A stretch of DNA of 64,000 nucleotides from Synanceia verrucosa (Eukaryota; Chordata; Actinopteri; Perciformes; Synanceiidae): the NCBI GenBank assembly GCA_029721515.1, contig CM056569.1, positions 15,484,007-15,548,006 of the forward strand, given 5' to 3'. The position numbers and the translations under genes were made by a program. The first letter of the stretch is position 1, and every line of letters begins with the position of its first letter. Positions 48,785 through 59,910 of the stretch are shown one piece after another. The notes below the pieces were generated by a model that made no database searches, was not told where the DNA came from, and saw only the letters and a program-made list of their open reading frames with translations.

Positions 48785-50740
48785 CAAAAATGCTTACTTC
48801 AGTGGCAAGAACACTCTGTAGGTGCCCTTTTTGCTTTTCACCCCTGCCCTTCAAAAGTCTATGCACACCAATGATTTATTGTATTTATTATTCCACTTTC
48901 ATAAAATATTTTACAGTAATGAAAGGAGTTCTCTATTTCAACACTTATTTCACATAAAAGTAAATAACTGACGTGTGTGTTTATGGACTAGTAATTGTGT
49001 GTTTGTTTATCTTTGTATTATACATTTATGAGACTGTTTTCAATGGCTGTTTCCTGCTAAGTGAAGGCTAGAAAATACCTAAGAAAACAACTTGTTTGCC
49101 TTCAGTTTAAAATAAGTAGGATTACTAATTGTAGTAGCAGTAATATCCTATAATAGTGGTAAAATAACCAGGATAACAATTACACTATGTCATTATTATG
49201 TCATTATATGATTCTAATATTTTGTGAGGTAAACCACACATATTTAATTCATTTTTTTTTATTTTCTACCACCACACGGCCCTGTTTACCCAGGCTTTTA
49301 TTTTGAAATTCGATCAAGAAGTCCTATGTGCTTATTATGGCTCTCTTGACGTTGGTGGTAACAGGTAAGAGAACAAGAAAAGAAAAACTCCAAACATTTA
49401 CTGAAAGGCAACACAATATAAAATTCATTGTCAGCTAATAACCATATAATGTCTAAAACTTATATTTCATATGCTATATAGTTAATTCAAATACATATCA
49501 TCTGCTCATCCTCATCATCATTGTTTTGCCTCCATCTTCTGACTTCCTGATGAATCACTGAGAGATTATGCTTTAGTGACATTCAGTGCATACATTCAAG
49601 GACAGCAGTTCATTAAAGCCATCCCCATAGTCAAAGCAAAGAGGATAAAGTGCTGCTGTGAGCTTTCTAAGAGGAGAAATTCATTGAAGATTTTCTTTTG
49701 TCTGGTGTTACTTTGAACAAAAAAGGAGTTTCAATCCTCTATTCAAGCAACACTTTGCATTTGGCATATGGCTGGTTCAGTGTTCTTTGTGCAGTTTGAT
49801 GAGCTACTTACCCAACTGAGGCAGAGGAGCAGTCACTGGAATTTAGCTGAAGAGGAGTCGGATTTACTACTTAAGATAAAGTGCAATGTAACTCATTTAA
49901 AAGTTTTATTTCAAGGACAATATTCTCACTTTGATTGTTGCTTTCCTGTAAAAAAAACAAAACACAGGAGTTCATCAGAATGCATTCTCTAAAAACAAAA
50001 ATATATAAACGATTCCTCCAGTCTGTGATGCAGTGTTTATGGAAAAAAAGCAGGTAGCAAACAGTTACTGTAATGTATGTATGCTGCGCACCTTGAACTG
50101 ATTGACATAAAATTTTTGTGGAATGTTACAATGACAATAAAAGCCTGTTGCTGTTGAAAGAATATCAAACAGCTCATGAGCAACAACTGGCTGACGAGTA
50201 AAACGTTTTTAAGTAAAAGCATAAGCAAGTTCATTTATAACTTGGCTAAAACGTAAAAATAATGTAGTCTTTGAACATTGAAGCATGTAAATCTATAGTG
50301 ATATATACCCCTGATATCAAAACATGAACTGGATACCAAATCCAACATGTGATCTTTAACAAAGTACAGTAGAAATACTATAATCTAATATAAAGGCTCA
50401 ATGCAAAGTGTGGTGAGGCGGCCATAATAAACATAAATACATAAATATCTTAATATATTTAGATGCATTGCTGTAAAATAGTATTTGTTAATAAAAATTG
50501 ACATGTTCTTCAAATGTGTACCTCATGAAATAGTAGAAGAGGTATTTAAACCCCGGTTTAAAGTCAGTAGCTTCATAGGAGCCACCTTTGGCCCCTCTGG
50601 CGGCTGTGTGGAAACAGTGTGCTTCCTTCTGTTAGCCTTTTGATGGCTCCCTCTATACCTTCCCTCCTTCCCTGCCCCATAGCTGCTGTTTGTTTGGACA
50701 CCAACCTCCTAAAGTCAACCACCTACACCCCCTTTCCTCC

Positions 50741-50768
50741 CACACACACACACACACACACACACACA
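50741..50768. repeat. (CA)n microsatellite
   Basis: Perfect CA run of 28 bp. Confidence 0.93.
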
Positions 50769-51430
50769 GCTAACTCCACCCTCCACACAGTCCGCTGAGT
50801 CAACGCTTGTGCAGGAAGGATGCAGTTGTTTTTGCAGCCCCGGCTCAGGGTTGCTTGGTCGGTAGGGTGGAGGGGGTTTAGATGAGGCGGCTACATTTAC
50901 ACGACAAAATGGACTGTGTGAAAAATAAAGAAGGCCACAGGAAGAGGAGAGGGGCTGGACATGCACACCGTGAGCCAAGTGTGCCAGCTACTTTAAATGT
51001 ACAGTGTCTGTGATTGAGACAATCACCTCACTGTGAACACCTTAACCTGTGCTGTCTTGTACATATCTGATACAAATACCAGGAGGAGGCTGCAGTGTTG
51101 AGGATAAACACCAGCACTTGTCTTTCAGGTTGCATGAGTCATTGGAAAGTAAATCAATGCCAGATGCATCCATGGGAAAACTTGTTTTATATTGCAAAAC
51201 ACAGAAAGAGCTCAAAAAGAGCAAAGAGGCACAGCATCAGGACTACAAATATTTCTCTTAAAGATGCTGGAGGAGTTTTATCCTTCCACCTAGTGAACAA
51301 AGAACTGTGTTTCACGGCAGGTGTCGTTGCAGATTTGCTTGATGTATGAAGCATTTCAGGCTATTCATCTCTGATATGGAAAACACAACAAACCCAAGCA
51401 AGGTTTACTTTTTGTAATTGAAATATGAAC

Positions 51431-51436
51431 TTTATT
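51431..51436 (-). terminator. Candidate drap1 poly(A) signal
   Basis: TTTATT on the plus strand is AATAAA on the minus strand. It would give drap1 a 3' UTR of about 1.1 kb. It was not checked against transcripts, and a nearer A-rich variant is possible at about 52300. Confidence 0.4.
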
Positions 51437-52484
51437 TTACCCATACAAAATAAAAAGAATGTTAAAAGTTTAGAATACGGTGTCAACTTTGACTGTCTAT
51501 TCGAAAACATTTCATACTGAGACTGACACATAAATGGGAGCCCCATCTCTGTTTTCAATGGATACATTTAAAACAATCTAAAAGAGGGGGAGAAATGATA
51601 AAGATAAAGGAAAACCTTAGTCAAAATTGGCCAAAACAGAAATGAGAGAGGACAAAAGGAGATAAGCAACTTTAAAAACAAAGTCATGGTCCAAGAGTCA
51701 CAGTATACATCTGATGGGCAATTCAGGGCAATTTAATTTATAAAAAAAAATATGAGGTGCAACTGCCAGAGCCACTAACCTCTGACAGTGAAAAACAACA
51801 ACAGATCTGGTTGACTTTATGGCTGTGGTCGTGGAGGTTTATAGTTCTCTTGATAAAAACGTTAATTAAAAATAGAGACTAATTCAAAATAAAGCTGCAG
51901 TTTACCTACAGCAAAATACACCTGCTTCCTTGTTTATACTACAGCCTGACGATCGGACTGACTAGCAATTTGCGACAAAGCCAAGAAGTACACGTCTTAA
52001 CAGCAGTATCTGATCAGCCAATCACACGCTTCTGTGTATGAGCATCAGAGGCTATTTTAAGGCCTTAACTACCACTTATAGGATGTTTCAGATGACCTTG
52101 GTATGTTCACTTCTCTACTACAGAGGATTGAGGAAGAAAAAAAGTGCCCAAAAAAAAAAAAAGCTACAAGGCAACACAAACCACACCTATCCTGTCTGTG
52201 GGGAGGGGACGGGGGCAAAAACATGCGACGACTGCCATTTTTAATAGTCAAAATAGAACAACCGACTTGTTAAAAAACATCCTCATTGGATTCTCCTCAA
52301 CGTTAAAATAAAAACCCTTTTTTTAAAAAAAGAAAAGAAAAGAAAATTAAAACACATAATATACAACCAGTTTTCTAACTCCTGTGACGCTGTCTCTCTG
52401 CTGTCAGCGATGAAGAGTCCTTCCCTCCTCTGCTCAGAGCAGCTGCCACAGGAGCAACTGAAGAAACCCAAAATAATGTTGGAA

Positions 52485-52486
52485 GT

Positions 52487-52511
<25 letters not shown>
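52485..52511. repeat. (GT)n microsatellite in drap1 3' UTR
   Basis: Perfect GT run of 27 bp followed by GA-rich sequence up to the drap1 stop codon. In the mRNA this is a CU-rich stretch starting 1-40 nt after the stop and then an (AC)n tract. Confidence 0.92.
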
Positions 52512-52521
<10 letters not shown>

Positions 52522-52554
52522 CCAGAGAGACAGGGAGGAGAGAGGAGGAGGGAG

Positions 52555-52717
52555 CTAAGAGTCATAGTCTTCGTCGTCGTCATCATCCTCATTTTTGTGC
52601 GGCTCTGGGGCTGGGGGAGGCGGAGCGAAGGCCATGGCGCCCTGGGGCTGTGTGGGAGCCATGCTGCCCATCAAGTGCATGCTGCCCATGTGCATGTACT
52701 GCGGGGGTGCGTTTGAG
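52555..52717 (-). CDS. drap1: drap1 exon 7 and stop
   Basis: Codes residues 172-225. A Met/His/Gly repeat (YMHMGSMHLMGSMAP) is not in human DRAP1. It is followed by AFAPPPPAPEP and the poly-Asp end DDDDDEDYDS shared in kind with human. The TAG stop is at 52555-52557. The acceptor is ctgcag. Confidence 0.94.
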
Positions 52718-53714
52718 CTGCAGTGGTACAGACAGAGGTGAACCAAGTGTTAGAAGTCTAGCAAATTAAATTAAAAAGAGGTGGCACCTATTTGAGCACT
52801 GTTTTAACATTACTGAATATAACTATAAGCGCTACACTAATCTACACTACAAATTAATCATACATATGATCTGTGCTTATTATCATAGTAAGTCTTTTTT
52901 TGCAATTAGCACACCAAAACTGTGACAGAGGTGTAGAAATCAGCCCACTGCAAAGGTTTTAACATTGATTCCACTGGAAAACCAGCGCCCTCTAGCTGTT
53001 TAAGGCTGCAATGTCATTTCTCTTACATTTTTATTTACAGTAAGGACAGTGGGCTTCCAGTTATATGGCCTATATAACCTAACAACTGTGTAAATAAGTC
53101 ATCATTTGCTGTTAAAACTTTTAGAGAACAAATAAAAATACAGAGATTAGAAGGGAAAAAAAGCACCGTTCCTCGCACAGTTTAGAGTGGTTCACCTTGA
53201 TAATTTGAACTACGCACTATGCTTTAACATTTAACAGTGGTTGCAGATCAGCAAAACTTACCTAGTCTCACTTTAATGATGGATATAAATTACTAACACT
53301 GAAGTGTGTACGTGAACTGTACTGCATCCCATCATAGGTGGTTAATTATTGAGATGTTTTGTAGATTGATCTAACATACTAAAACTCTAACAATGTAAAA
53401 TGGGCCCATTCAAAGTGTCCAATATTTTTTAATGGCTTTTGATTCTTTGAGAATAGGAGATAATATTAAGTACTTGACATCTAAGCTATGCAAAAAAATG
53501 AGAAATACTTTCTTTTTGGCATCAAACCTTAATGTTAAAACAGTGCGAGTGTCTGTCAGACTCTCTGAGCTAAATTATTGTTTAGCCTGAACAACTGAAA
53601 GACATTTTATTGAGAATCCTTTTAGCAAAATGCTCTCTGTGAAATTACCTCTGGTAAACTTTACACAGTGCAAATGTGGAGGGCATTTATTGTTATTAAA
53701 AAAATCTCTCTCTC

Positions 53715-53760
<46 letters not shown>

Positions 53761-56700
53761 ATGTAACGTAATCTCTGTGTTTAAACTAATGCTGCTGCAG
53801 CCTTTGTGATTAACTGACAATATTGACAAGTAGCAGGTGAGAGTAATTTCAGAAATTATTAAGACTCGACATAGTATTGAGATATGTCACTTCATTCTTA
53901 ATAATAGTTTTGCAGCAGTTTATTTCTCTTGTATTTATGTTGTTTTTTTTTCTCATCAGTTTAAGGTAGATAATGTTTTACATTATCTGGATATACAGTA
54001 TGTCAGTACACGCCGCTCCATACCTGTGGAACCTGGATGCAGCCTGCAGGTTTGTGCTTGACTGAGAGCCGTCCTCCTCGTCTCCATCCGTCTCACTGTC
54101 TTCAGAGTCATCCTGTAACCAACAACAAACACTCCAGTGAGCCCTCTTGATAAAAGATCATTTTAACTTCTCTTCCAAATACAACGTCTGCGCCCTAAGT
54201 GCCATTTGTACACTCAGGAAAACACGACTGCATAAAACTGTTGATGGCTGTTGGCCACTGCATGCAAATAATGCTTCCCTACCTCTTGCTCTGACTCTGT
54301 GCCAGACAACTTCTTGTCCTTTCCTTTGGAGCCAGCTCCTCCATTCTTGCGACCAGACCCTGGTTTTCTACCCCTGGAGACAAAAGAACAAAGTGTTAAT
54401 GTGCATTATCCAGATAAACAGACAATTCTCATACTACTGGTGGAAAGTACTGTCAGCCATTCCTATTCAAAGACACTGTGTGTCCAGGTTCCTGTGTGTC
54501 TAACTATTAGGAGCTTACAAGCACTTTAAATCCAATCTAAATTAGCCACTCTTTAGAGAAAAGAAGCTGCCTTACTGATTTTAATTATCTGCCATCCTCT
54601 CTGCTTCAGTTTAGCTGCAGTGCCAGTGTTTGACTTGACAGCAAATTCTGCTTTTTCTGCTCTACAATCCTCAATAATTAGTGTGTCCTCGTTTCTTTTA
54701 ATGCAGTTAATCTACAATCATAAAACAAAATTACATTTACAGTAGCAGCTGTTAGTGGAAAAGACAAAAGTAACCCACCTTGTGTCTATATAAGGAGTTT
54801 TATCCTGTGATTGATTCATTTCTTCCAAACAACAGTGTGGGTGCATGTACTTATCAGGAATGACTGGATGATAAAATCCGATGCAGTTGCGTCATACAGT
54901 GAATGGACATGACCCAAATTTTTATTATCCTGGACGAGCTGGGTAATGGATGTGAAATAGGACCTGATAGATCTGAATTTCCAGGATTCAACTTTTATTG
55001 ACTGTTTAAAAAGGAAAATATACATAATTTGTCCATCAAAACCTTGAAGAACATAGAAAATTGACATACTCTACCAGTGTTTAGTAGTGTACTTATCTCA
55101 AATGTTTCCTACAATGTTCAAACCACAGAAATACTCAGTTTTATCAGTGGTAATGGTCCGTTACATTCGGTCGTCTGTCAGTGGCGTCATATTCCCTCTG
55201 AGCAAGCTGAGCAAACGTTAGCGGCAGCTCTGTTCACAAACACTGATTATTAGTGTGAAACTGCTTTATTCAGTGTTTTTACTTATTTTAATCCCCAGGT
55301 CTGAAGACAAAAAAAAAAACAACACAACACTAAAAACCTCCTGAACAATGGACACTGAAATATGACTGAAATGACTTCTATTCCACAACAACCCCAAAAT
55401 CCATCTTTTGTTATTGTTTTGATATAAAGACCCCTAGTGGCAGAAAAATCACACAATTCCTTATAGCGGTGGTGCTATGAAAACGTTGCTGTGAGTGAGT
55501 GAGTGAGTGAGAGAGACATACCTGCGTGGGACTTTCTCTCCTCCCCCCTCAGTGTGGTTCTCTTCCCCCTCACCCTGCATGTCCGGCACCGTTGCCACCA
55601 GGTCTTTCAAGAAATCAAACTGTTGCTCCAGCTCAATGCACTGCTTTCTGTGGATGCACAATTTGAACATCAACACACTGCTTCCTCCGCAAGATTTATG
55701 TCAAAAATGCAAAGATAAATATGTACAAATAAACAAAACAAAAGGAGATTACATAATAATTTCAACAAACAACATCAGTCAGAATGAAGTGAGAAGAGGA
55801 TGACTCCCAGAAGTCCCACACTGCTATAAAAACACAGAAACTTACAGATGTGATGTTGTCATTGTCTTTGCATTCCTAGACTGGGTCACTTGACAGGCCT
55901 TTGTAAGCAATGACTCCAAAAAAAGCTCCAGAGCTCTCGCTGACGTCTCCGTTAAGGAAATGGTGATGCAGCAGTTACGTGTCCTATATTTGAAATAGTA
56001 ATTTATAAGAGTCTACAACAAGGCTTTTTTTCATGATAATTTAAACTGTTAAGCTGTCTATTAATTGTTAATCTAGAAAATGTCAATACATAATATAAAA
56101 TGCCTGCAAGGTGTTGTTCTCAGATACCACAGTAAATTCATTCAGTGTCTTCTTCTGTCTGGACAACAGTCCAAAACCCAAATAGTTAGTCACAACAATT
56201 TCAAAGTAAATCATCACACTGGTGACACTTAATTTTTGATTCATTTCCAAACATGATCCTGAGCATTGATTTGATCGACACCTTGACACAGACAGTGAAG
56301 ATACTTGATTGAAGGATACAAATAATAACAGGTACTGCTGCAGCCACTTTGCCTATTTCCTCGTCTGTCTGCATAATCTTCTTAATCCTTGCCTGCGGAA
56401 AAAAATGTTTAGTAACTTTTGTGTACAGTGAGTCAATGTATGTGAATATATTGGCACATGATTTTTATGGAAAACAAAACAAGATAAATGTGTCAAAGCC
56501 CATCGCTCGTTAACTTGTTAGCATGATTAAGGTTACACACGTTTTGAGTCGTTGGTATCATAAAAGGAAACTTCATAGCATGCATGTTCAAATTTGTTTA
56601 TTCCCATCATGTTGATGTGTAGGTGCACAGGTTCGGTAATTATACACAAACAGCTTTGTTCGGATTTGTAATGTTCAGTTTCACTTAGCTTGGCATGCTA

Positions 56701-57033
56701 AAAACAACGATAATTGGAGTACTAGCTTGCTAACTTACACTGCATGCCTTAAATGTTTTATAGCAAACAGTGGAATGCAAAATCAACAAATTCAACCAAC
56801 AACGTTTGTATAATGGTACAAATGCAATTTACTTTTGCTGTAAGGTTTGTGTTCGTTAGTTGGCTTGTTAGCGCTCTAGGCAACAAAACAGGCCGAATCC
56901 CGGTCAAGCTAGCTGGACAAGTTAGCCTTCCATCACAGAGTTTGCTAACGTTGCCCCGTCTGAACACCGGTTCAGCGAAGTTTTTACTTACCGGAGGGAA
57001 TCTGGCGTTGTATTTCTTCTTTTTGCTGGGCAT
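52555..57033 (-). CDS. drap1: drap1 (NC2 alpha): DR1-associated corepressor, whole gene
   Basis: The alpha subunit of negative cofactor 2. With DR1 it forms a histone-fold heterodimer that binds TBP on DNA and blocks TFIIA/TFIIB entry. Seven exons join with matching phases: 57033-56992, 56392-56320, 55939-55846, 55647-55522, 54373-54283, 54112-54024, 52717-52555. The total of 678 bp gives 225 aa (human 205). It starts MPSKKKKYNARFPP and ends DDDDDEDYDS, like human. The H2A-like histone fold covers about residues 10-85, followed by a basic Gly/Lys linker, an acidic Ser/Glu segment and a Met/Pro-rich stretch longer than in human. It is head to head with C11orf68, with about 1.2 kb between start codons. 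Confidence 0.97.
52718..54023 (-). other. drap1 intron 6
   Basis: The intron (1.3 kb). It contains a compound (TC)n(TA)n(CA)n(TA)n microsatellite at 53705-53760. Nothing else was recognised. Confidence 0.75.
53705..53760. repeat. Compound dinucleotide microsatellite
   Basis: Consecutive TC, TA, CA and TA runs over 56 bp. Confidence 0.92.
54024..54112 (-). CDS. drap1: drap1 exon 6
   Basis: Codes residues 143-171: DDSEDSETDGDEEDGSQSST, then NLQAASRFH. This is the acidic SE/TD segment typical of DRAP1. The acceptor is ttacag and the donor is AG|GTATGG. Confidence 0.93.
54283..54373 (-). CDS. drap1: drap1 exon 5
   Basis: Codes residues 112-142: RGRKPGSGRKNGGAGSKGKD, then KKLSGTESEQE. It is basic and then turns acidic. 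KLSGTxSEQE is conserved with human. The acceptor is ctccag and the donor is GAG|GTAGGG. Confidence 0.95.
54374..55521 (-). other. drap1 intron 4
   Basis: The intron (1.1 kb) has a short (GTGA)n run at about 55492-55510 next to the donor. No gene or repeat family was recognised. Confidence 0.65.
55522..55647 (-). CDS. drap1: drap1 exon 4
   Basis: Codes residues 70-111: LKQCIELEQQFDFLKDLVAT, then VPDMQGEGEENH and EGGGEKVPR. It covers the C-terminal helix after the histone fold and a Gly/Glu linker. The acceptor is ccacag and the donor is AG|GTATGT. Confidence 0.96.
55846..55939 (-). CDS. drap1: drap1 exon 3: histone fold
   Basis: Codes residues 39-69: SRALELFLESLLTKACQVTQ, then SRNAKTMTTSH. 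This is the long central helix and the third helix, near-identical to human. The acceptor is cgtcag and the donor is CT|GTAAGT. Confidence 0.97.
55940..56319 (-). other. drap1 intron 2
   Basis: The intron (380 bp) is AT-rich. Nothing was recognised. Confidence 0.7.
56320..56392 (-). CDS. drap1: drap1 exon 2: histone fold
   Basis: Codes residues 15-38, ARIKKIMQTDEEIGKVAAAV then PVII, the first histone-fold helices. The acceptor is cgcag and the donor is T|GTATCC. Confidence 0.96.
56393..56991 (-). other. drap1 intron 1
   Basis: The intron (599 bp) has some CpGs near exon 1. Nothing was recognised. Confidence 0.7.
56992..57033 (-). CDS. drap1: drap1 exon 1
   Basis: Codes MPSKKKKYNARFPP (1-14), identical to the human N-terminus. 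The donor is CCG|GTAAGT, phase 0. Confidence 0.96.
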
Positions 57034-57734
57034 AATTAAATTACTTGGGCAGCTAACCTAAAATAAAAATCAATATATTCTGGAATATTAATCTGTATCA
57101 TACATAAATCACCTCCACCGCGCACACACTAGATAGCGATAGCTACCCTGCTAACTCGTTAGCACGTCGTCACTCGTTCCCTGTTGCCTGGCAAGTCAGC
57201 TCGGTTCCGCAGGGTCACAACGCCTACAGATTACAGCAACTTTGTACAAATTACGTCAAAAGATTGTTGTCCTTCATAACAACACAAAAGACACAAAGAA
57301 GACAACTGGTGTACAGCCATTTAAAAGGAGTTGTTCATAATTTAGTGCGTTACAGTTTAACTAATGAATTACTTAAATAAATACATATTTTTGAAATGTG
57401 TCATATTTTATTACGTTATTTGTGCGCCGAATTAATGGGAAAAATAATTTTAATTGCTGAAGTACGATTCAGCATCAGTCGATGAACGAGGCAGGATAGT
57501 ATAGTCAAATTATCTGATTTTTGGATGTAGTTTTGCTTATTGCTCCGTAATACTGTATAGTGAAATGTGAGACTTCCGCTGCTGCATTCGCGTTGTATCG
57601 GAAGTCGTTCCACTTATACCGTAATTGCAGGAGTAGATGCGCAACTAAAGTCAAACCCCTGCTAGCTTCATCACTGCAGCAGACTGCTTTTGCGAAAGAA
57701 CAACAGTGGACAACAAACACCAACATCCCCGGAG
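57034..57734. promoter_or_regulatory. Shared drap1 / C11orf68 promoter interval, including C11orf68 5' exon
   Basis: This is the interval between the divergent genes drap1 (minus) and C11orf68 (plus). It has ETS-type cores in both orientations (acttccgc at about 57574, cggaagtc at about 57599), no TATA box in view, and CpGs at 57170-57210 and 57580-57740. A probable non-coding first exon of C11orf68 ends at 57734, at a GGAG|GTAGGT donor matched to the acceptor at 58165-58166. The start sites were not determined. Confidence 0.5.
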
Positions 57735-58166
57735 GTAGGTAAAGCCTCAAGCACTCGCCGTTTGCGACGAATACGCGATAATTGTCCTCAAGCAGAGTAT
57801 ACATGTTATGACGTTAGGCGTGCACAGCAGCAGGCTATAAATAACGTCCATGTTTGTCACGAAGACGAATATGGATGAAAATGGCTAGCTAGCCGGCTAG
57901 CTACAATTAGACAGGAGCCAAGTCATTACACGTTTTCTTCATGTTTAGGTAGATGCCAACTGTAAACTGTACACAAACGAAATATATAGCGACTAATTTT
58001 TGTAAAACAACCGGTGGTGGACAAACTGAAACTATTGAACAAGTGGTGCTAATGTGTCAGGCTAACGTTAGCAGTATTAGTAATCTGGATTTGGAAGTAC
58101 TGAAAACTATCACAGAGGCTGCACCTGTGGTTTGAAAATATATATATATTATTATCCTCTCAACAG
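57735..58166 (+). other. Probable intron 1 of C11orf68
   Basis: Donor GGAG|GTAGGT at 57735 and acceptor tcctctcaacag ending at 58166. It contains an 18-bp perfect palindrome, TAGCTAGCCGGCTAGCTA, at 57886-57903. The intron is inferred from splice signals only. Confidence 0.5.
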
Positions 58167-58210
58167 GATAAATACCAGGACATTATTGATAGCATCACAC
58201 TGACAGCATC

Positions 58211-58954
58211 ATGGAGGAGGAAGGGGCCCCTGGAGATGGCGAGGTTGAGACCTCCTTTGCTGCTGAAACCTATGCAGCTGAAGCCATGGCTGCAGACATG
58301 GACCCCTGGATTGTGTTTGACTCGAGAAGAACTCCCAGATCCGAGTTTGATAGCTGGCTGGAGAGCAACGGGCCATCCCGAGTGTACAGATTTGGTGATG
58401 AAGAAGGTGGCATGAGCCCTGTTGGGTGGATTGCTGTACTGGGCCTGAACCACAGCCCCAGCGCTGGGGATGTGGTGGGTCTCCAGGAGAGCTGGGAGAA
58501 ACTTTTGGCCAGTGGGCGGCCTGTTAGCTTCCAGACAGTGAAAGAGCTGGCCCTGAACCATGGAGTGCTCACGGGTAAATGGCTGATGCACTTGGAATCT
58601 GGTTTCAAGTTGGATCATGCCTGGGAGTGTGTGGCCAGAGCAGCCCTGGATGGCAAGATATCCCTAGTCAAAGTCAGCCCCCACAATCCCAAAGGAGAGG
58701 GTAAGCAGGTCATTTGTGCCTATAACCAGAACTTCACTGATGAGAGCGAGGTCATAAGGCTGGACAGCATCATCCGTGCCACAGGGATCAAATGCCCTCT
58801 CAGCTACAAGCCAGATGTGTACACATATTTGGGAATCTACAGAAACAACCGCTGGAAACTCTGTCCAACCATATATGAGAGCAAGTTTGACCTGGAGTGT
58901 GTACCCAGGCGTTCCCACATTATCAACAAAGTTACCAATCTTGAAGTAACGTAA
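58211..58954 (+). CDS. C11orf68 / BLES03 orthologue (UPF0696 family)
   Basis: An intact 247-aa protein in one exon. It matches human C11orf68 (BLES03), about 250 aa, a conserved metazoan protein of UPF0696 with a reported eIF4E-like fold and no established biochemical role. The family core starts at about residue 34 (DPWIVFDSRRTPRSEFDSWL) and continues with SRVYRFGDEEGG, PVGWIAVLGLNH, HGVLTGKWLMHL and WECVARAALDGKI. It ends with KCPLSYKPDVYTYLGIYRNN and NRWKLCPTIYES. The first 30 residues are acidic and less conserved. An in-frame TAG at 58190-58192, between the acceptor (58166) and the ATG, fixes the start. Flanked by drap1, as in human 11q13. It is not a cytosolic enzyme that I can name, and has no signal peptide or membrane segment. 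Confidence 0.93.
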   Translation: MEEEGAPGDGEVETSFAAETYAAEAMAADMDPWIVFDSRRTPRSEFDSWLESNGPSRVYRFGDEEGGMSPVGWIAVLGLNHSPSAGDVVGLQESWEKLLASGRPVSFQTVKELALNHGVLTGKWLMHLESGFKLDHAWECVARAALDGKISLVKVSPHNPKGEGKQVICAYNQNFTDESEVIRLDSIIRATGIKCPLSYKPDVYTYLGIYRNNRWKLCPTIYESKFDLECVPRRSHIINKVTNLEVT

Positions 58955-59084
58955 ACCTGTCAGAACAAGAAGATTAGTTTTGCAGAACGGGTAAATGAAG
59001 AGGCACTTGGTGGTCCCAAGAGATGGATACAGTTTACTGACTAAAAGGGTTTTGAAAATCAAGTTCAAGTTCTTCCTTTTGGCA

Positions 59085-59090
59085 AATAAA
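59085..59090 (+). terminator. C11orf68 poly(A) signal (proximal)
   Basis: Canonical AATAAA 131 bp after the stop codon. A second AATAAA at 59355-59360 could give a longer 3' UTR. Confidence 0.65.
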
Positions 59091-59354
59091 AGCAAAATCT
59101 AATTTCAGTCTGTAATGTTTTCAAAGTGACCTGGACTATTGTCAAATATTTTTTTATTGATTACATTGTATTTTGATGTTCTGTTTGTAACGCACTAACA
59201 CTTACCTGATGGACAGGATGGTTGAAGAAATCCTTGATTTGTTTGCACAGAGGAAAAACATCTTTTTTTTTTACTATATCCATTTGTCTCAATTGTTTGG
59301 CTTTATTTTTTGGTTAGTATTGAACCACAATAAGAGAAAGTGACAGAGTTGCCA

Positions 59355-59360
59355 AATAAA
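59355..59360 (+). terminator. C11orf68 poly(A) signal (distal)
   Basis: Canonical AATAAA (ccaaataaaatat) lying less than 50 bp from a minus-strand AATAAA (plus TTTATT at about 59398-59403). Confidence 0.55.
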
Positions 59361-59397
59361 ATATACTTTTGAAGACCATCTTAATATATCATGGTTT

Positions 59398-59403
59398 TTA
59401 TTG
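59398..59403 (-). terminator. Candidate rela poly(A) signal
   Basis: Plus-strand tttatt reads AATAAA on the rela strand (caacaataaaaacc). It would give rela a 3' UTR of about 1.4 kb that includes the repeat at 59911-60315. No clear closer minus-strand AATAAA was found by eye. Confidence 0.45.
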
Positions 59404-59910
59404 TTGAGAAAAGTGTTTTGGAATTTTTGACAGAATAAATCATTAATTACAGCAAAAATGCATATAGTATACTCTGCTTACATAATACCAGTATAAAACA
59501 GCATAGTCTCATCTCAAAGCATCTTATTTTTTATAAAGTAAAACAAGCTGACATAACAAAGCAAGGAAAATTTGAGTTAAACTGCAGTCATTATTCAGGA
59601 AATAACTGTAGAAAAACTATAGAAAGACCAGAGGAAATTATAATGGCAGACAGAAACAAGACCTGATACAGCTCAGAGTGAGCTTCTCTGCTATAAGCAT
59701 GTACTGTAATTATTAATATATATAGACCTTCATTTGTTCATGACACATTCTCAATTTTTGAGACTCAACAAAGGCACCTGTATAAAACGGATGTTAGTTA
59801 CTGCTGACCTCCAATACATTAAGTTCCACAGTAATACATGAAGATATTTCATCATGAGGACAATGGACATATTTTGCACTTCTGATTGGATTAAATTCCT
59901 ACTGCTTTGT

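Larger units (their letters stand above)
47831..51430. other. Intergenic region between map3k11 and drap1
   Basis: No gene was recognised. It contains a (GATA)n run at about 47877-47900, a TIR element (48357-48784) and an AC microsatellite (50741-50768). A retroposon-like tail (tacaatgacaataaaagcct) lies at about 50128. Confidence 0.6.

Noticed and set aside
17851..53760. CRISPR-like regular repeats
   Set aside because: The regular repeats are dinucleotide microsatellites and an AT minisatellite without unique spacers, in a vertebrate genome.
58160..58618. Minus-strand frames of 112-152 aa
   Set aside because: Antisense to the intact C11orf68 coding sequence.
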